Assembly: GCF_019511375.1 (NCBI RefSeq)
Contig: NZ_JAEUAO010000003.1
Location: forward strand, 682,001-746,000
Source: Rhizobium herbae
GTDB lineage: Bacteria; Pseudomonadota; Alphaproteobacteria; Rhizobiales; Rhizobiaceae
Reading direction: 5' to 3'
Length of the DNA stretch: 64,000 nucleotides
Both the position numbers and the translations under genes were made by a program. The notes beneath the pieces were generated by a model. That model had not been told where the DNA came from. It saw only the letters and a list, made by a program, of their open reading frames with translations, and searched no databases. Shown one piece after another: positions 42,984 to 52,414 of this stretch (position 1 is the first letter of the stretch; each line of letters begins with the position of its first letter).

Positions 42984-43760
42984 ATGCCAGCATCCGTCGC
43001 GATCGTAACCGGCGCCGCAGGCGACATCGGCCGCGCCATCGCCCGCCGGCTTGGCGAAGATCATGACATCGTCCTGATGCCCGATCTCGACGGGGCTGCG
43101 GCCGAAACGGCGGCAATTAGTCTGCGTGATCCGGGCAAATTCGTTGCCTTTGCCTGCAACATTACCGATCCGGCAAATGTTGCCGATATGGCAAGCCGCG
43201 CGGCCGAGCTTGGCCAGGTGCGAACCCTCGTCAACAATGCGGGCGCAGCGCGGGCGGTCAGCCTGCACGACACGACGCCGGAAATCTGGCGTATGGACAG
43301 CGTGCTCAATCTGGAGGCTGCCTTCCTCTGTTTTCGCGCAGTCGAAGAGGCATTGAAAGAAACGAGGGGGTCCGTCGTCAACATCGCCTCGGTCAACGGT
43401 ACCAATGTCTTCGGCCATCCCGCCTATAGCGCCGCCAAGGCCGGCCTGTTGCACCTGACGAAGCTGATTGCGGTGGAATACGGCAAGTTCGGCATTCGCG
43501 CCAACGCCGTTTCGCCCGGCACGGTGCGCACGCAAGCGTGGGAAGATCGCGCCGCCGCCAATCCGAATGTCTTTGAGGATGCCAGGCGCTGGTATCCGCT
43601 GCAGCGGATCGCCACTCCGGATGATGTCGCCAATGCCGTCGGCTTTCTGGCGAGCCCGCTTGCTGCGGCAATCACCGGCGCCTGCCTGCCGGTCGATTGC
43701 GGCCTGACGGCGGGGCAGGCGGAACTCGCCCGCACCTTTTCCCAGTCGGATCACTACTAG
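42984..43760 (+). CDS. SDR family oxidoreductase
   Basis: NAD(P)-dependent dehydrogenase of 258 residues. NAD site VTGAAGDIGRAIARRLG, NNAGAARAVS, and the catalytic YSAAKAGLLHLT around residue 150. GAGGGG precedes the ATG at 42984; the longer frame overlaps the regulator. It probably oxidises a sugar or sugar-alcohol released in this pathway; substrate unknown. Confidence 0.87.
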   Translation: MPASVAIVTGAAGDIGRAIARRLGEDHDIVLMPDLDGAAAETAAISLRDPGKFVAFACNITDPANVADMASRAAELGQVRTLVNNAGAARAVSLHDTTPEIWRMDSVLNLEAAFLCFRAVEEALKETRGSVVNIASVNGTNVFGHPAYSAAKAGLLHLTKLIAVEYGKFGIRANAVSPGTVRTQAWEDRAAANPNVFEDARRWYPLQRIATPDDVANAVGFLASPLAAAITGACLPVDCGLTAGQAELARTFSQSDHY

Positions 43761-43776
43761 AACACGAGGAACAGAC

Positions 43777-45696
43777 ATGCACACGGCGTCCTATCGTCTC
43801 GAAAGCGCGTGGCAACCGCACGGCGGTCCGCACGGTCGCTTCACCTTCCGCCTCTTCAATCTTTCAGAAAGCACGATTGAGAACTTCACGATCGTCTACA
43901 CGTCACTGACGCGGGTTATCGACCAGGACGCCTGCGAAAACGCGACTTTTGTCAGGCGTGACGCCAACTATCACGAGTTTGCGCCGCCGACCGGTTTTGC
44001 CTTGGCACCGGGTGCGATGTGGACGTTCACCGTTGGCGGCCTGCACCGCAAGGCCGTGCATTGCACAGATGGTGCGAAATCCGCTTATCTGACGCTCGCC
44101 CCCGGCCGCCATGTCCCGGTTGCCGTCTCCGATCTCATGCTCGAGGGCCGGGTGAGCGAGCCACCGCCGGTGCTTTTGCCGCAAGGCAAACTCGACCTGC
44201 CGTTCGCCGTGCAGCCATGGCCACGCCGGATCGATGCGGAGCCGGGCGAGGGCTTTCCTGTCTGCCTCTACCCGGCGCAGGGGTGCTCGTTGGACGATCT
44301 CAAGGCAGTCGAGATTGTCCTTGCCCTGTTCTGCCGCCTTTTCCCGGCGGATCATGCGCCCCTCAGTCTTGCGCCGAACGATCAGGGCAGGACGCTGCGT
44401 CTAAAAGAGGACGCAGCACTCGTCCCGGAAGGCTACGAGATTGCGTTTTCGGCAGACGAGGTCAGGCTCTCCTTTGGCGGTGGTGCTGGGCGCCAATACG
44501 GATTGACGACACTGGCACAGCTTCTGAACGGCGCGCGCCGGGAGCCGGCAAAATTCCGCTTCCCGATCGCCGGCACCATCGCCGATGCGCCGCGCTATAG
44601 CTGGCGCGGCTGCCATCTCGACGTGTCGCGGCAATTTTATCCCATCAGCGATCTCTTACGGCTGATCGACATTCTTGCCTGGCTGAAGCTCAACATCTTC
44701 CACTGGCACCTCACCGACGACGAGGCGTGGCGGCTGGAGATCAAGGCCTATCCGGAACTCACCACTGTCGGGGTCCTGCGGAGCCCCGATGGGCCGCTTC
44801 TGCCGCAGCTCGGCAATGGTGCCGAGCCCGTGGGAGGCTTCTACAGCCAGGCCGATGTCCGCGGTCTGGTTGCCCACGCCTCAGCGCTAAACGTCGAGAT
44901 CGTCCCCGAGATCGATATTCCCGGTCACAATGCTGCGACCCTTGTCGCATTGCGCGATCTGTCCGACGGCCAGGAAGCACCGGAGAGTTATCACTCCGTG
45001 CAGGGCTACGCCAACAATGCGCTTAACCCGGCAGTGCCGTTCACCTACGAATTCCTAGAAAAAGTCTTCGACGAAATGGTCGAGCTTTTTCCGTCCGCCT
45101 ACGTCCATGTCGGTGGTGATGAGGTCGCGGACGGCGCCTGGCTCGCCTCGCCGCTGGCAAGATCGTTGATGGAACGCGAGGGCATTTCCGGTACGTTCGG
45201 GCTGCAGTCCTATTTTCTCAACCGGGTGAAGGACATGCTGACCAGGCGCGGCAAGAAGCTGGCCGGTTGGAACGAGGTCGCCCACGGCGGCGGTGTCAAT
45301 GCGACGGAGACGTTGCTCATGGCCTGGCAGAGCCCCGAAGTCGGCATTGAGCTTGCCCGCGAAGGCTATGAAGTCGTCATGACGCCCGGCCAGGCCTATT
45401 ATCTCGACATGGTGCAGGCAGAGGCATGGCAGGAGCCGGGCGCCAGCTGGGCCGGCACGGTGCCGCCCGCCCACACCTATGACTACGAGGCCGAGGGCGA
45501 ATTTCCAGAGGAGCTGAAACATCGGCTGAAGGGCGTGCAAGCCTGTATCTGGTCGGAGCATTTCCTCTCGCGCGGCTATTTTAACCGCCTCGTCTTTCCG
45601 CGCCTTCCGGCCATTGCGGAGGCGGCGTGGACGCCGAAGAGCGGGAAGAACTGGCTCCGCTTCGCGGCCATCGTCGGTCTCTGCCCGAAACTTTAA
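43777..45696 (+). CDS. Beta-N-acetylhexosaminidase, glycoside hydrolase family 20
   Basis: A 639-residue enzyme that removes terminal N-acetylhexosamine. An N-terminal region (1-150) of beta-sandwich character precedes the GH20 domains. Catalytic features: LDVSRQFYPISDLLRLID, FHWHLTDDEAWRLEIKAYP, EIDIPGHNAA, and the acid pair Asp448-Glu449 in HVGGDEVADGAW (substrate-assisted mechanism). There is no signal peptide, so it should act in the cytoplasm on an imported conjugate. This is unusual for GH20 enzymes, many of which are secreted. It lies 16 nt after the SDR gene. Confidence 0.92.
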   Translation: MHTASYRLESAWQPHGGPHGRFTFRLFNLSESTIENFTIVYTSLTRVIDQDACENATFVRRDANYHEFAPPTGFALAPGAMWTFTVGGLHRKAVHCTDGAKSAYLTLAPGRHVPVAVSDLMLEGRVSEPPPVLLPQGKLDLPFAVQPWPRRIDAEPGEGFPVCLYPAQGCSLDDLKAVEIVLALFCRLFPADHAPLSLAPNDQGRTLRLKEDAALVPEGYEIAFSADEVRLSFGGGAGRQYGLTTLAQLLNGARREPAKFRFPIAGTIADAPRYSWRGCHLDVSRQFYPISDLLRLIDILAWLKLNIFHWHLTDDEAWRLEIKAYPELTTVGVLRSPDGPLLPQLGNGAEPVGGFYSQADVRGLVAHASALNVEIVPEIDIPGHNAATLVALRDLSDGQEAPESYHSVQGYANNALNPAVPFTYEFLEKVFDEMVELFPSAYVHVGGDEVADGAWLASPLARSLMEREGISGTFGLQSYFLNRVKDMLTRRGKKLAGWNEVAHGGGVNATETLLMAWQSPEVGIELAREGYEVVMTPGQAYYLDMVQAEAWQEPGASWAGTVPPAHTYDYEAEGEFPEELKHRLKGVQACIWSEHFLSRGYFNRLVFPRLPAIAEAAWTPKSGKNWLRFAAIVGLCPKL

Positions 45697-45718
45697 ACTC
45701 CAAACCGTGAGGGAAGCC

Positions 45719-47167
45719 ATGCGCATTGCCGTCGGCGGCATCCATACCGAATGCAGCACCTATTCGCCGGTCCTGATGACCCTGGAGGACTTTCGCGTGC
45801 TGCGCGATGCGGATCTGCTGGGCGCAGACTATTTCAGTTTCCTGCAGGGGGACGGTATCGAGCACGTGCCCCTGCTGCACGCGCGCGCCGTTCCGGGCGG
45901 CCCGGTGTCGCGTGATGCTTATGAAATTCTCAAGTCCGAGTTTCTTGCAAGATTGCAAGCGGCCTTGCCGATCGACGGTCTCTATCTCGCGATGCACGGC
46001 GCGATCAATGTCGAGGGTATGGACGATGCCGAAGGCGACTGGATCTCTGCGGCGCGCGCGGTTGTCGGGCCGGATTGCCCGGTCGCTGCGAGTTATGACC
46101 TCCACGGCAATGTCAGCGAAGGGATCATCGATCAGCTCGACATTTTCGCCGCCTATCGCACCGCGCCGCATATCGATGTGCGCGAGACGATGGTTCGCGC
46201 CTGGTCGATGCTGGTCGGGACGCTGCGGACCGGCCGTCGTCCGGGCGTCGCCTGGGCAAAGGTGCCCGTCTTGCTGCCGGGCGAATGCACTTCAACGGAG
46301 GATGAGCCGGCGAAGTCGATCTATCGCGAGCTTCCCGGCTTCGATGCCCGGCCGGGTATCCTCGATGCCAATCTGATGATCGGTTATGTCTGGGCTGACG
46401 AGCCGCGGGCAACGGGGTGTGCAATCGTCACCGGCGTAGACAAAGCCGGTGCGCTGAAGGCAGCCGAGGAAATAGCCCTCCGATACTGGAATGCGCGGCA
46501 CAGCTTCGGTTTCGGCCAGCAAACGGGGCCGTTGGCAGAAATGCTTCAGATTGCGGCGGCTGCGAATACCAAGCCAGTCATTCTTGCCGATTCAGCCGAC
46601 AATCCGACGGGCGGCGGCGTCGGCGACCGGGCTGACGTGCTGCGTGCGCTGCTTGCGCGCAACTGGCAGGGAGCGCTTATTGCCGGCATCACCGATCGGC
46701 CCGCCGTCGAAGCCTGCTTTGCGGCCGGTGAGGGAGCGCCACTCGCCCTTCGCATTGGCGGAAGTCTCGATCCGGCCAGCGTTCCCGCCGATGTCACGGC
46801 AACCGTCCTGCGTCTTGATGATCCGGGCGCCCCGGCCGAGCGCCAGGCCGTCGTGCGTGTCGGCGGTATCGAGGTCGTGCTCGCTGCGCGCCGGCGTCCC
46901 TATCACAATATTGCGGACTTCCGCCGGCTTGGGCTCGATCCCAACACCGCGCGGCTGCTGGTCGTTAAATCGGGTTACCTGTCGCCGGAACTCGCGCCGA
47001 TTGCCAATCCGAACCTGATGGCGTTGACCGATGGCGTCGTCAATCAGGACATCGCCAATCTTGCGAGCAACCGCAGGACAAGGCCGGTCTTTCCCTTCGA
47101 CCGGGATTTTGAATTCACGCCACAGGCCAGGCTTTCGGCGCGCTGGCTCATGGGTCCCAAAGGCTGA
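45719..47167 (+). CDS. M81 family metallohydrolase (MlrC-like), copy 2
   Basis: Second M81 enzyme, 482 residues, with the same layout as copy 1: MRIAVGGIHTECSTYSP, LAMHGAINVEGMDDAEGDW, SYDLHGNVSE (DxHxN, probable metal ligands), ILADSADNPTGGGVGDRADVL and a C-terminal domain. The ligand region differs from copy 1 (DPHSHLT against DLHGNVS), so the two belong to different subgroups and probably have different substrates. It follows GH20 by 22 nt. Amide or peptide hydrolysis of the imported compound is the likely role. Confidence 0.88.
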   Translation: MRIAVGGIHTECSTYSPVLMTLEDFRVLRDADLLGADYFSFLQGDGIEHVPLLHARAVPGGPVSRDAYEILKSEFLARLQAALPIDGLYLAMHGAINVEGMDDAEGDWISAARAVVGPDCPVAASYDLHGNVSEGIIDQLDIFAAYRTAPHIDVRETMVRAWSMLVGTLRTGRRPGVAWAKVPVLLPGECTSTEDEPAKSIYRELPGFDARPGILDANLMIGYVWADEPRATGCAIVTGVDKAGALKAAEEIALRYWNARHSFGFGQQTGPLAEMLQIAAAANTKPVILADSADNPTGGGVGDRADVLRALLARNWQGALIAGITDRPAVEACFAAGEGAPLALRIGGSLDPASVPADVTATVLRLDDPGAPAERQAVVRVGGIEVVLAARRRPYHNIADFRRLGLDPNTARLLVVKSGYLSPELAPIANPNLMALTDGVVNQDIANLASNRRTRPVFPFDRDFEFTPQARLSARWLMGPKG

Positions 47168-47211
47168 ACACCAATACCATCTGCGAACCCGCCATTTCCG
47201 GCGCTACCATA

Positions 47212-47272
<61 letters not shown>

Positions 47273-47279
47273 TTTCATC

Positions 47280-48491
47280 ATGACCCCCACGCTGTCGATC
47301 GCGTTCCGCCACCCGGTGGTTCGGTTGAGCATGATCGCGATTTTCCTGTTCGGCTTCACCGGCGCGGCGACGTCGCCATATCAGTCCGTCATCGGCATCA
47401 CGGAACTGGGCCTGAGCGACGGCCTCTATTCGATCCTGATTTTCACGGCCGCCGCCGTCAACGTCGTTGCAAGCCTCTGGGTCGGCGTGCTCGCCGACAG
47501 GATCGGCAACTATCGGATCCTGCTGATGACTGTCATGACGTTCGGCATTGTCGGCTACGGTCTCGTTTATGCCGTACCGGTGGCAGCGAGCTTCGTGGTG
47601 TGCACGCTGATCATCTTGCCAGTCTACAACGCCATGAACTCGCTGCTGTTTGCGAATGTCCGTGCGGTCGCAAACGCCGGGGGAGGACGGGATGCGGCGG
47701 CGATCAATTCCGGTGTTCGTGCGGCGATTTCCGTCGCCTGGGTTCTGGTTCCGGGACTTGTCGCGCTCGTCCTGACGGGCGGCGGCAGCATGATGCCCGC
47801 CTATCTGCTTGCCTGCCTCGGCTGCGTCGCCAATCTGGCTTTGGTTTATTTCAAACTGCCGGCAGGCAAGGCCACACCGCCGATCGACCGCCGCCATTCC
47901 TTCCTCGCCTCCTTTGCCGAAGTCCTATCGCCCAAGGTGTTCGGGCGGCTGATGGCAGTTTCCCTGATCACGTCGACACTGCATGTCAACGCGGCGGTCC
48001 AGCCGCTGATCATCACCGGCGCCGCGGGCGGCAAGGTCACGGATATCGGCCTCATCGTCGGGATGATCGCCTTCCTCGAGGTCGTGTTCATTTTCGTCTG
48101 GGCGCGCATCCAGCTTCACCTGCATCCAGTAACGGCGCTTGCAGCCGGCACGGCGCTCTATGCCGTCTACCTGACGCTGCTCGGCTTTTCCTCAGCACCC
48201 TGGCACGTCTATGCCCTGACGCCGCTCAGCGCTTTCGCCGCTGCCGCACTGATCAGCATCCCGATCACCTACATCCAGGACCTGATCGCCGATCGCCCCG
48301 GTCTCGGCAGTTCGCTGATTTCGGTCAACCTGTTCCTGAGCGGCGGGCTGAGCGCGATACTGTTTGCTCTCGGAACCCGTTTCAGCGACTATTCCGGTGC
48401 ATCGAAGCTCGGTGCCTGTGCCGGCATGCTGGGGCTTGCGCTGCTCATCTATCTTGACGGCCGCCATATGGCGCGGCGCTCGGCATGCTGA
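47280..48491 (+). CDS. MFS transporter (sugar-efflux-like)
   Basis: Twelve-helix permease of 403 residues; segments such as FGFTGAATSPYQSVIGITELGLSDGLYS and VGVLADRIGNYRILLM resemble the sugar efflux (Set) group. The ATG at 47280 has no Shine-Dalgarno; only GTGTTTTCATC separates it from a 55-nt TC run. The open frame continues back through the repeat as (Ser-Leu)n, but I see no start codon for it after the M81 stop. The 3' end overlaps the convergent fusion gene by 47 bp. Perhaps it exports a by-product or the non-used sugar. Confidence 0.82.
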   Translation: MTPTLSIAFRHPVVRLSMIAIFLFGFTGAATSPYQSVIGITELGLSDGLYSILIFTAAAVNVVASLWVGVLADRIGNYRILLMTVMTFGIVGYGLVYAVPVAASFVVCTLIILPVYNAMNSLLFANVRAVANAGGGRDAAAINSGVRAAISVAWVLVPGLVALVLTGGGSMMPAYLLACLGCVANLALVYFKLPAGKATPPIDRRHSFLASFAEVLSPKVFGRLMAVSLITSTLHVNAAVQPLIITGAAGGKVTDIGLIVGMIAFLEVVFIFVWARIQLHLHPVTALAAGTALYAVYLTLLGFSSAPWHVYALTPLSAFAAAALISIPITYIQDLIADRPGLGSSLISVNLFLSGGLSAILFALGTRFSDYSGASKLGACAGMLGLALLIYLDGRHMARRSAC

Positions 48492-51105
48492 TCCGTTTGG
48501 CTAAATCGACTGCAGCGAGGCAGTGCCGGCGAAGCGCAATGGTGGTGAGCCCGGAGGAGAGATCCCGGTGTTTGGAGAGGTACGACAGGACCTGTTTTTG
48601 GCCCCACCATGCAATGATCCCCAAGGCCACGCCTCCGACAATGGCGAGTATCGAAAATGCCGGAGCGGAGATTTTTCCGGAAAGCGGAAGGAGAAGCAGT
48701 TCCGGCATGAAACGGTGGAGGAGGTAGATGTGAAAACTGGCGGCAGAAACCGGCAGGACGAGCGCTTTCAGCGCTCGCGGAACAGGTAGCCGCGGGAGGA
48801 ACAAGAGGAGTGCCAAAACGGGAACCTGCAGGAAATATTTGACCCGCGTGCCGATCCAGACGCTTTCGTAGAACGCGAAAAAGCTGAAGACGACCAGGCC
48901 AGCCGCCATCAGGAACAGCCGCTTGGAGGTCGTATCCGCGAAAGCCGCCAGGAGGCCGATCGCGGCGAGATAGAGCATCCACGGCAATGTGAAAATCTGC
49001 CGGTTCCCGATTTGCCAGAGGTCGGGAATGATCAGGCGGGCAAGCAGCGCCACGCCCAGCAGCACCAGTCCCGACGAGAACGGTGACCGTGCTGCCATTT
49101 TTCGAACGGGCGGAAGGGCAAAGAAGGCGGCGAACAGCAAGAGCATCTGGCAATAGGCTTCGACGAACCAATAGAGGTAGGGAAGCATGGTGTGTCGCTC
49201 GGGATCGGCAAAGCCGAGATTCCCGGCCATCACCATGGACGCCCATGGCACCTCACCCCAGGCGACCGCGTAGCCTGCGACAATGAGATAGTAGGGGATC
49301 ACAATTGGAAGTGCAGAGCGGAGAAGTCGAATGATATCGAACTCCGCAACGGCCCGCCATTGAAAGCGCGCAAGTCCGAAGCCGACAAGCAGGACCATCG
49401 CGGCGGAACCGCCTGGAATCGGCCAGAGCGTCTCATGCTGCACGACGACGAAGAGGATGGCGAACGCCCGGATGAGAAGGCTGGTCTCCAGCGCCGGGGC
49501 TGTTTCAGTCCGCTTGGTTCTGTCGGTTAGGTCCGAAATGGAAAGCCTTTCCCAATTCACCGGCGCTTCACCGAGGATGCGCTCCAACGCGATCGAGAGC
49601 TGGACAAAGCGCAGCGAATCCCCTCCCAGCGACAGAAAACTGTCTCGCGGACTGACCCGGACCGGGTAAAACACTTGAGCAAAGACGTCCTGGACGGTGT
49701 CTTTCCGGTCGTCGTTCTCCGTATTCTTTGCGGAAAATTCTGCCGTCAGCCGTCCATAGTCGATCTTGCCGGACGAAAGGCGGGGCAGCTTTGCCCGCGC
49801 CGTGGCGCCGACCTGCAACAGGGTGAGCCCACTTGCCGTTGCCAGAATGCGCTTTGCCTCAAGCTCATCGGCAGGACCGGCGCAATAGGCATGGATTACC
49901 TTGTCGTTGCCGATGACGGCCGCGCGAATGCCATGTTTCTCGAGCGCCTGTTCCATCGCATCATGACTGATCCTGAGACCGGCGATCTTCGAAATACGCT
50001 TCAGACGCCCGCAGATGCGAAAGAGCCGCTGGTCGTCCAGTTCGGCGAGATCGCCCGTTTTCAGGCAATCGAGATCGTGGCCGCGGGTCAGTTCGCGGCG
50101 CGAGCTTGCATATCCCATCATGACGTTCGGGCCGCGATACACGAGTTCACCGGGCTGCCCCGGCAACAGGATCGGCCGTCCTTCCTCGTCTTCCAAGGTC
50201 AGCGTACCGCCGGGAATTGCGACGCCGATCCGATCCTCGTTGCCCTCAAGCTTATCCGGCGGCACATAGGCCAGCCGGGCCGTGGCTTCCGTCTGGCCGT
50301 ACATTGCGAAGAATGCGCCGCCGTTTTCGCGCATCAGGCGATTGTAGGGTCGGATGATATCGGGCGAAAGCCGACCGCCGGCAACCGTCATGAACCGCAG
50401 GGATGCGGGCCGCTTGTTGCGAAAATCGATGCTTTCCAGAAGCTCGTAGGAATAGGGCACGCCTGAAAAATTCGTGCACCCGGCACGTTCCAGCCGCTCG
50501 CAGAAATGCGGATCCGAAATCGGGACCTTTGGGAAATACAGGCTCGCGCCGACGGCAAGATGCGAATGCAGCACGGAGAGCCCGTAGCAGTAATGCAAGG
50601 GCAGCACCATGCAACTGCGGTCGGATGGTGTCAGCCCGAGATACTGCGCAATCGACGCCGCATTCGCGTCAAGGTTATGGCTTGAAAGCCTTACCGCCTT
50701 GGCGCGGCCCGTACTGCCGGATGTCATGAGCAGAAGCGCCAGATCGGAATGGGGCGCTACGCCGGCCTCACCGCAGCCGCGGCGGGACATCTCCCAGCGC
50801 CCGCGTCTCTGGCGAAAGTGGATGTCGGGTGCAAAGGCATCGTCGATGATCGCGCTTTGTGCGTGATCCGCGGGCGGGACCATGACGACGGCGTGGCCCG
50901 CCTGAAGCGCCGCGAGATAGCCGATGATGGCATGCTCGGAATGCGACGCTTCCACAGCAACCAGCAGCTTCCCCGCACCAAATGTTGCGGATTTGCGGCT
51001 GACGCGGTCGGCCAGCTCCCGATAGGTGATTGGCTCGCGGTCTGGGAAAAGCAGTGCCGGCGCATCGCCCCAATTTGCCAGCGTGGACGTGAAGAGCGGT
51101 GCCAT
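48445..51105 (-). CDS. Adenylation - carrier protein - membrane acyltransferase 3 fusion
   Basis: An 886-residue three-part protein. (1) AMP-forming adenylation domain, about 1-455: TSGSTGRAKAV (128), MYGQTEA (268), TGDLAELD (350) and the catalytic Lys447 (SSGKIDYGRL). (2) Carrier domain, about 465-530, with phosphopantetheine Ser497 in LSLGGDSLRF. (3) Acyltransferase-3 membrane domain, about 545-850, with about ten helices and the hallmark Arg546-x10-His557. It should activate a carboxylic or amino acid, load it on the carrier and pass it to a membrane-bound or exported acceptor, like a one-chain version of DltA-DltC-DltB. The start ATG lacks a clear ribosome site. Divergent from fbpC around an iron box. 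The acyl group and acceptor are unknown. Confidence 0.88.
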   Translation of the reverse strand: MAPLFTSTLANWGDAPALLFPDREPITYRELADRVSRKSATFGAGKLLVAVEASHSEHAIIGYLAALQAGHAVVMVPPADHAQSAIIDDAFAPDIHFRQRRGRWEMSRRGCGEAGVAPHSDLALLLMTSGSTGRAKAVRLSSHNLDANAASIAQYLGLTPSDRSCMVLPLHYCYGLSVLHSHLAVGASLYFPKVPISDPHFCERLERAGCTNFSGVPYSYELLESIDFRNKRPASLRFMTVAGGRLSPDIIRPYNRLMRENGGAFFAMYGQTEATARLAYVPPDKLEGNEDRIGVAIPGGTLTLEDEEGRPILLPGQPGELVYRGPNVMMGYASSRRELTRGHDLDCLKTGDLAELDDQRLFRICGRLKRISKIAGLRISHDAMEQALEKHGIRAAVIGNDKVIHAYCAGPADELEAKRILATASGLTLLQVGATARAKLPRLSSGKIDYGRLTAEFSAKNTENDDRKDTVQDVFAQVFYPVRVSPRDSFLSLGGDSLRFVQLSIALERILGEAPVNWERLSISDLTDRTKRTETAPALETSLLIRAFAILFVVVQHETLWPIPGGSAAMVLLVGFGLARFQWRAVAEFDIIRLLRSALPIVIPYYLIVAGYAVAWGEVPWASMVMAGNLGFADPERHTMLPYLYWFVEAYCQMLLLFAAFFALPPVRKMAARSPFSSGLVLLGVALLARLIIPDLWQIGNRQIFTLPWMLYLAAIGLLAAFADTTSKRLFLMAAGLVVFSFFAFYESVWIGTRVKYFLQVPVLALLLFLPRLPVPRALKALVLPVSAASFHIYLLHRFMPELLLLPLSGKISAPAFSILAIVGGVALGIIAWWGQKQVLSYLSKHRDLSSGLTTIALRRHCLAAVDLAKRISMPSAAPYGGRQDR

Positions 51106-51163
51106 GTGAGCAATCAGTGTGGAAAGATTAAGGGAAGTCGGATTTGTTCCCCTATGAAATGCA

Positions 51164-51179
51164 TGAATGCTATTGTCAA
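51164..51179. promoter_or_regulatory. RirA-type iron box (IRO) between the fusion gene and fbpC
   Basis: TGA-ATGCTATTG-TCA at 51164-51178 matches the rhizobial iron-responsive operator TGA-N9-TCA. The minus strand reads TTGACA at 51179-51174, a consensus -35 element facing the fusion gene, so the box overlaps that promoter. It is 39 nt before fbpC and 59 nt before the fusion gene. Iron control of both is predicted. Confidence 0.65.
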
Positions 51180-51216
51180 GTTATTGGCAGACGCATAGGT
51201 GTTTTCGCAAGGAACG

Positions 51217-52311
51217 ATGACCTTGGGCGCATGGAACCGTAAGACGGAGAAGAATTTGATTCCGGCAGCAGAAGATCCGGCCCTCGAACTTCGCAATGTA
51301 AGCCGCAGGTTCGGAAAGACCGCCGCTCTGGACGACGTGTCGCTGACGATCGGCTCCGGCGAGATCATCTGTCTCGTTGGCCGTTCTGGCTGCGGAAAAT
51401 CGACATTGCTGAGAATGATCGCCGGCGTCGATACGATCGATGCCGGCCGCATCCTGCTGAACGGTGACGAGGTTTCGGGTCCTTCGATTTTCGTGGAGCC
51501 GGAGGATCGCAAGATCGGTTTTGTTTTTCAGGACTACGCTCTGTTCCCGCATCTGACCGTCGAGCAGAACATCCTGTTCGGGCTCAGGGGCCGTCCGAAA
51601 AAAGCTGCTGCACACCGGGTCAACGAAATTCTCGACCATATCGGCATAGAGCACCTGAGGGCCAGATATCCGCATATGCTGTCGGGCGGCGAACAGCAGC
51701 GCGCCGCCCTCGCTCGCGCGCTTGCGCCCCAACCGGATATCCTGCTGATGGACGAGCCGTTTTCCAACCTGGACCGCGGGCTGCGCGATCGGGTGCGCGA
51801 TGAAACGCTTTCGCTTCTGCGACGGCTCGGAACGACGGTGATCATGGTCACCCATGATCCCGAGGAAGCGCTATCGGCAGGCGACCGCATTGTCCTGATG
51901 CGGGCTGGCCGCATCGTCCAGACCGGGTCGGGCTACGACCTGCATGACCGACCCGTGAATCCTTATGCCGCCGAGTTCTTCTGCGCCTTCAACAAGGTTC
52001 CGGGCGTCTTCCGTGAGGGTCATGTCGAAACGGCTATCGGCCGGTTTGCCCAGAGGCTGGATCTCGGCGAAGGCAGCCCCGCCACGCTCTATATCCGCAC
52101 ACAGGGAATTTCGGTGTCGCGCGGAGACGGGCAATTCCGCGGACACGTGCAGAGCCGGGTTTTCCTCGGCGACGTCGAGCAGCTTGCCGTCAAGGTGGAC
52201 GGCCTGGAGCAGCCGTTGCTCGTGAAAACGATGGAGCGCCTGGAAGCCGGGACGGACCTTGTCGGCCTGGTCGTCTCGCCGGAGAGTTGCCTGGCATTTG
52301 CCGCAACCTGA
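51217..52311 (+). CDS. fbpC: Ferric iron ABC transporter ATP-binding protein
   Basis: ATPase of 364 residues. Walker A GRSGCGKST, Q-loop FQDYALFPHL, signature MLSGGEQQRAALARA, Walker B ILLMDEPFSNLD, H-loop VTHDPEEA. Length, the GVDTIDAGRILL region and the C-terminal TOBE-like part (from about 245) fit the FbpC/FutC group. ATG 51217 follows AAGGA; an upstream GTG is possible. It is first gene of fbpC-A-B. An iron box lies in its promoter region. Confidence 0.88.
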   Translation: MTLGAWNRKTEKNLIPAAEDPALELRNVSRRFGKTAALDDVSLTIGSGEIICLVGRSGCGKSTLLRMIAGVDTIDAGRILLNGDEVSGPSIFVEPEDRKIGFVFQDYALFPHLTVEQNILFGLRGRPKKAAAHRVNEILDHIGIEHLRARYPHMLSGGEQQRAALARALAPQPDILLMDEPFSNLDRGLRDRVRDETLSLLRRLGTTVIMVTHDPEEALSAGDRIVLMRAGRIVQTGSGYDLHDRPVNPYAAEFFCAFNKVPGVFREGHVETAIGRFAQRLDLGEGSPATLYIRTQGISVSRGDGQFRGHVQSRVFLGDVEQLAVKVDGLEQPLLVKTMERLEAGTDLVGLVVSPESCLAFAAT

Positions 52312-52318
52312 GGGCCCA

Positions 52319-52341
52319 GGCGGCCTTTACGGTAAACCGCC
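52319..52341 (+). promoter_or_regulatory. Small hairpin between fbpC and fbpA
   Basis: GGCGG (52319-52323) pairs with CCGCC (52337-52341), enclosing TTTAC-G-GTAAA. It lies 8 nt after the fbpC stop and may set the boundary between messages. Low confidence as to function. Confidence 0.3.
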
Positions 52342-52414
52342 CTTGTTAATCTTGACCTTGCGCCTCCATTAATGCTCGACAGCGTGGCGCAATTCATCTG
52401 GAGGATAAACGACC

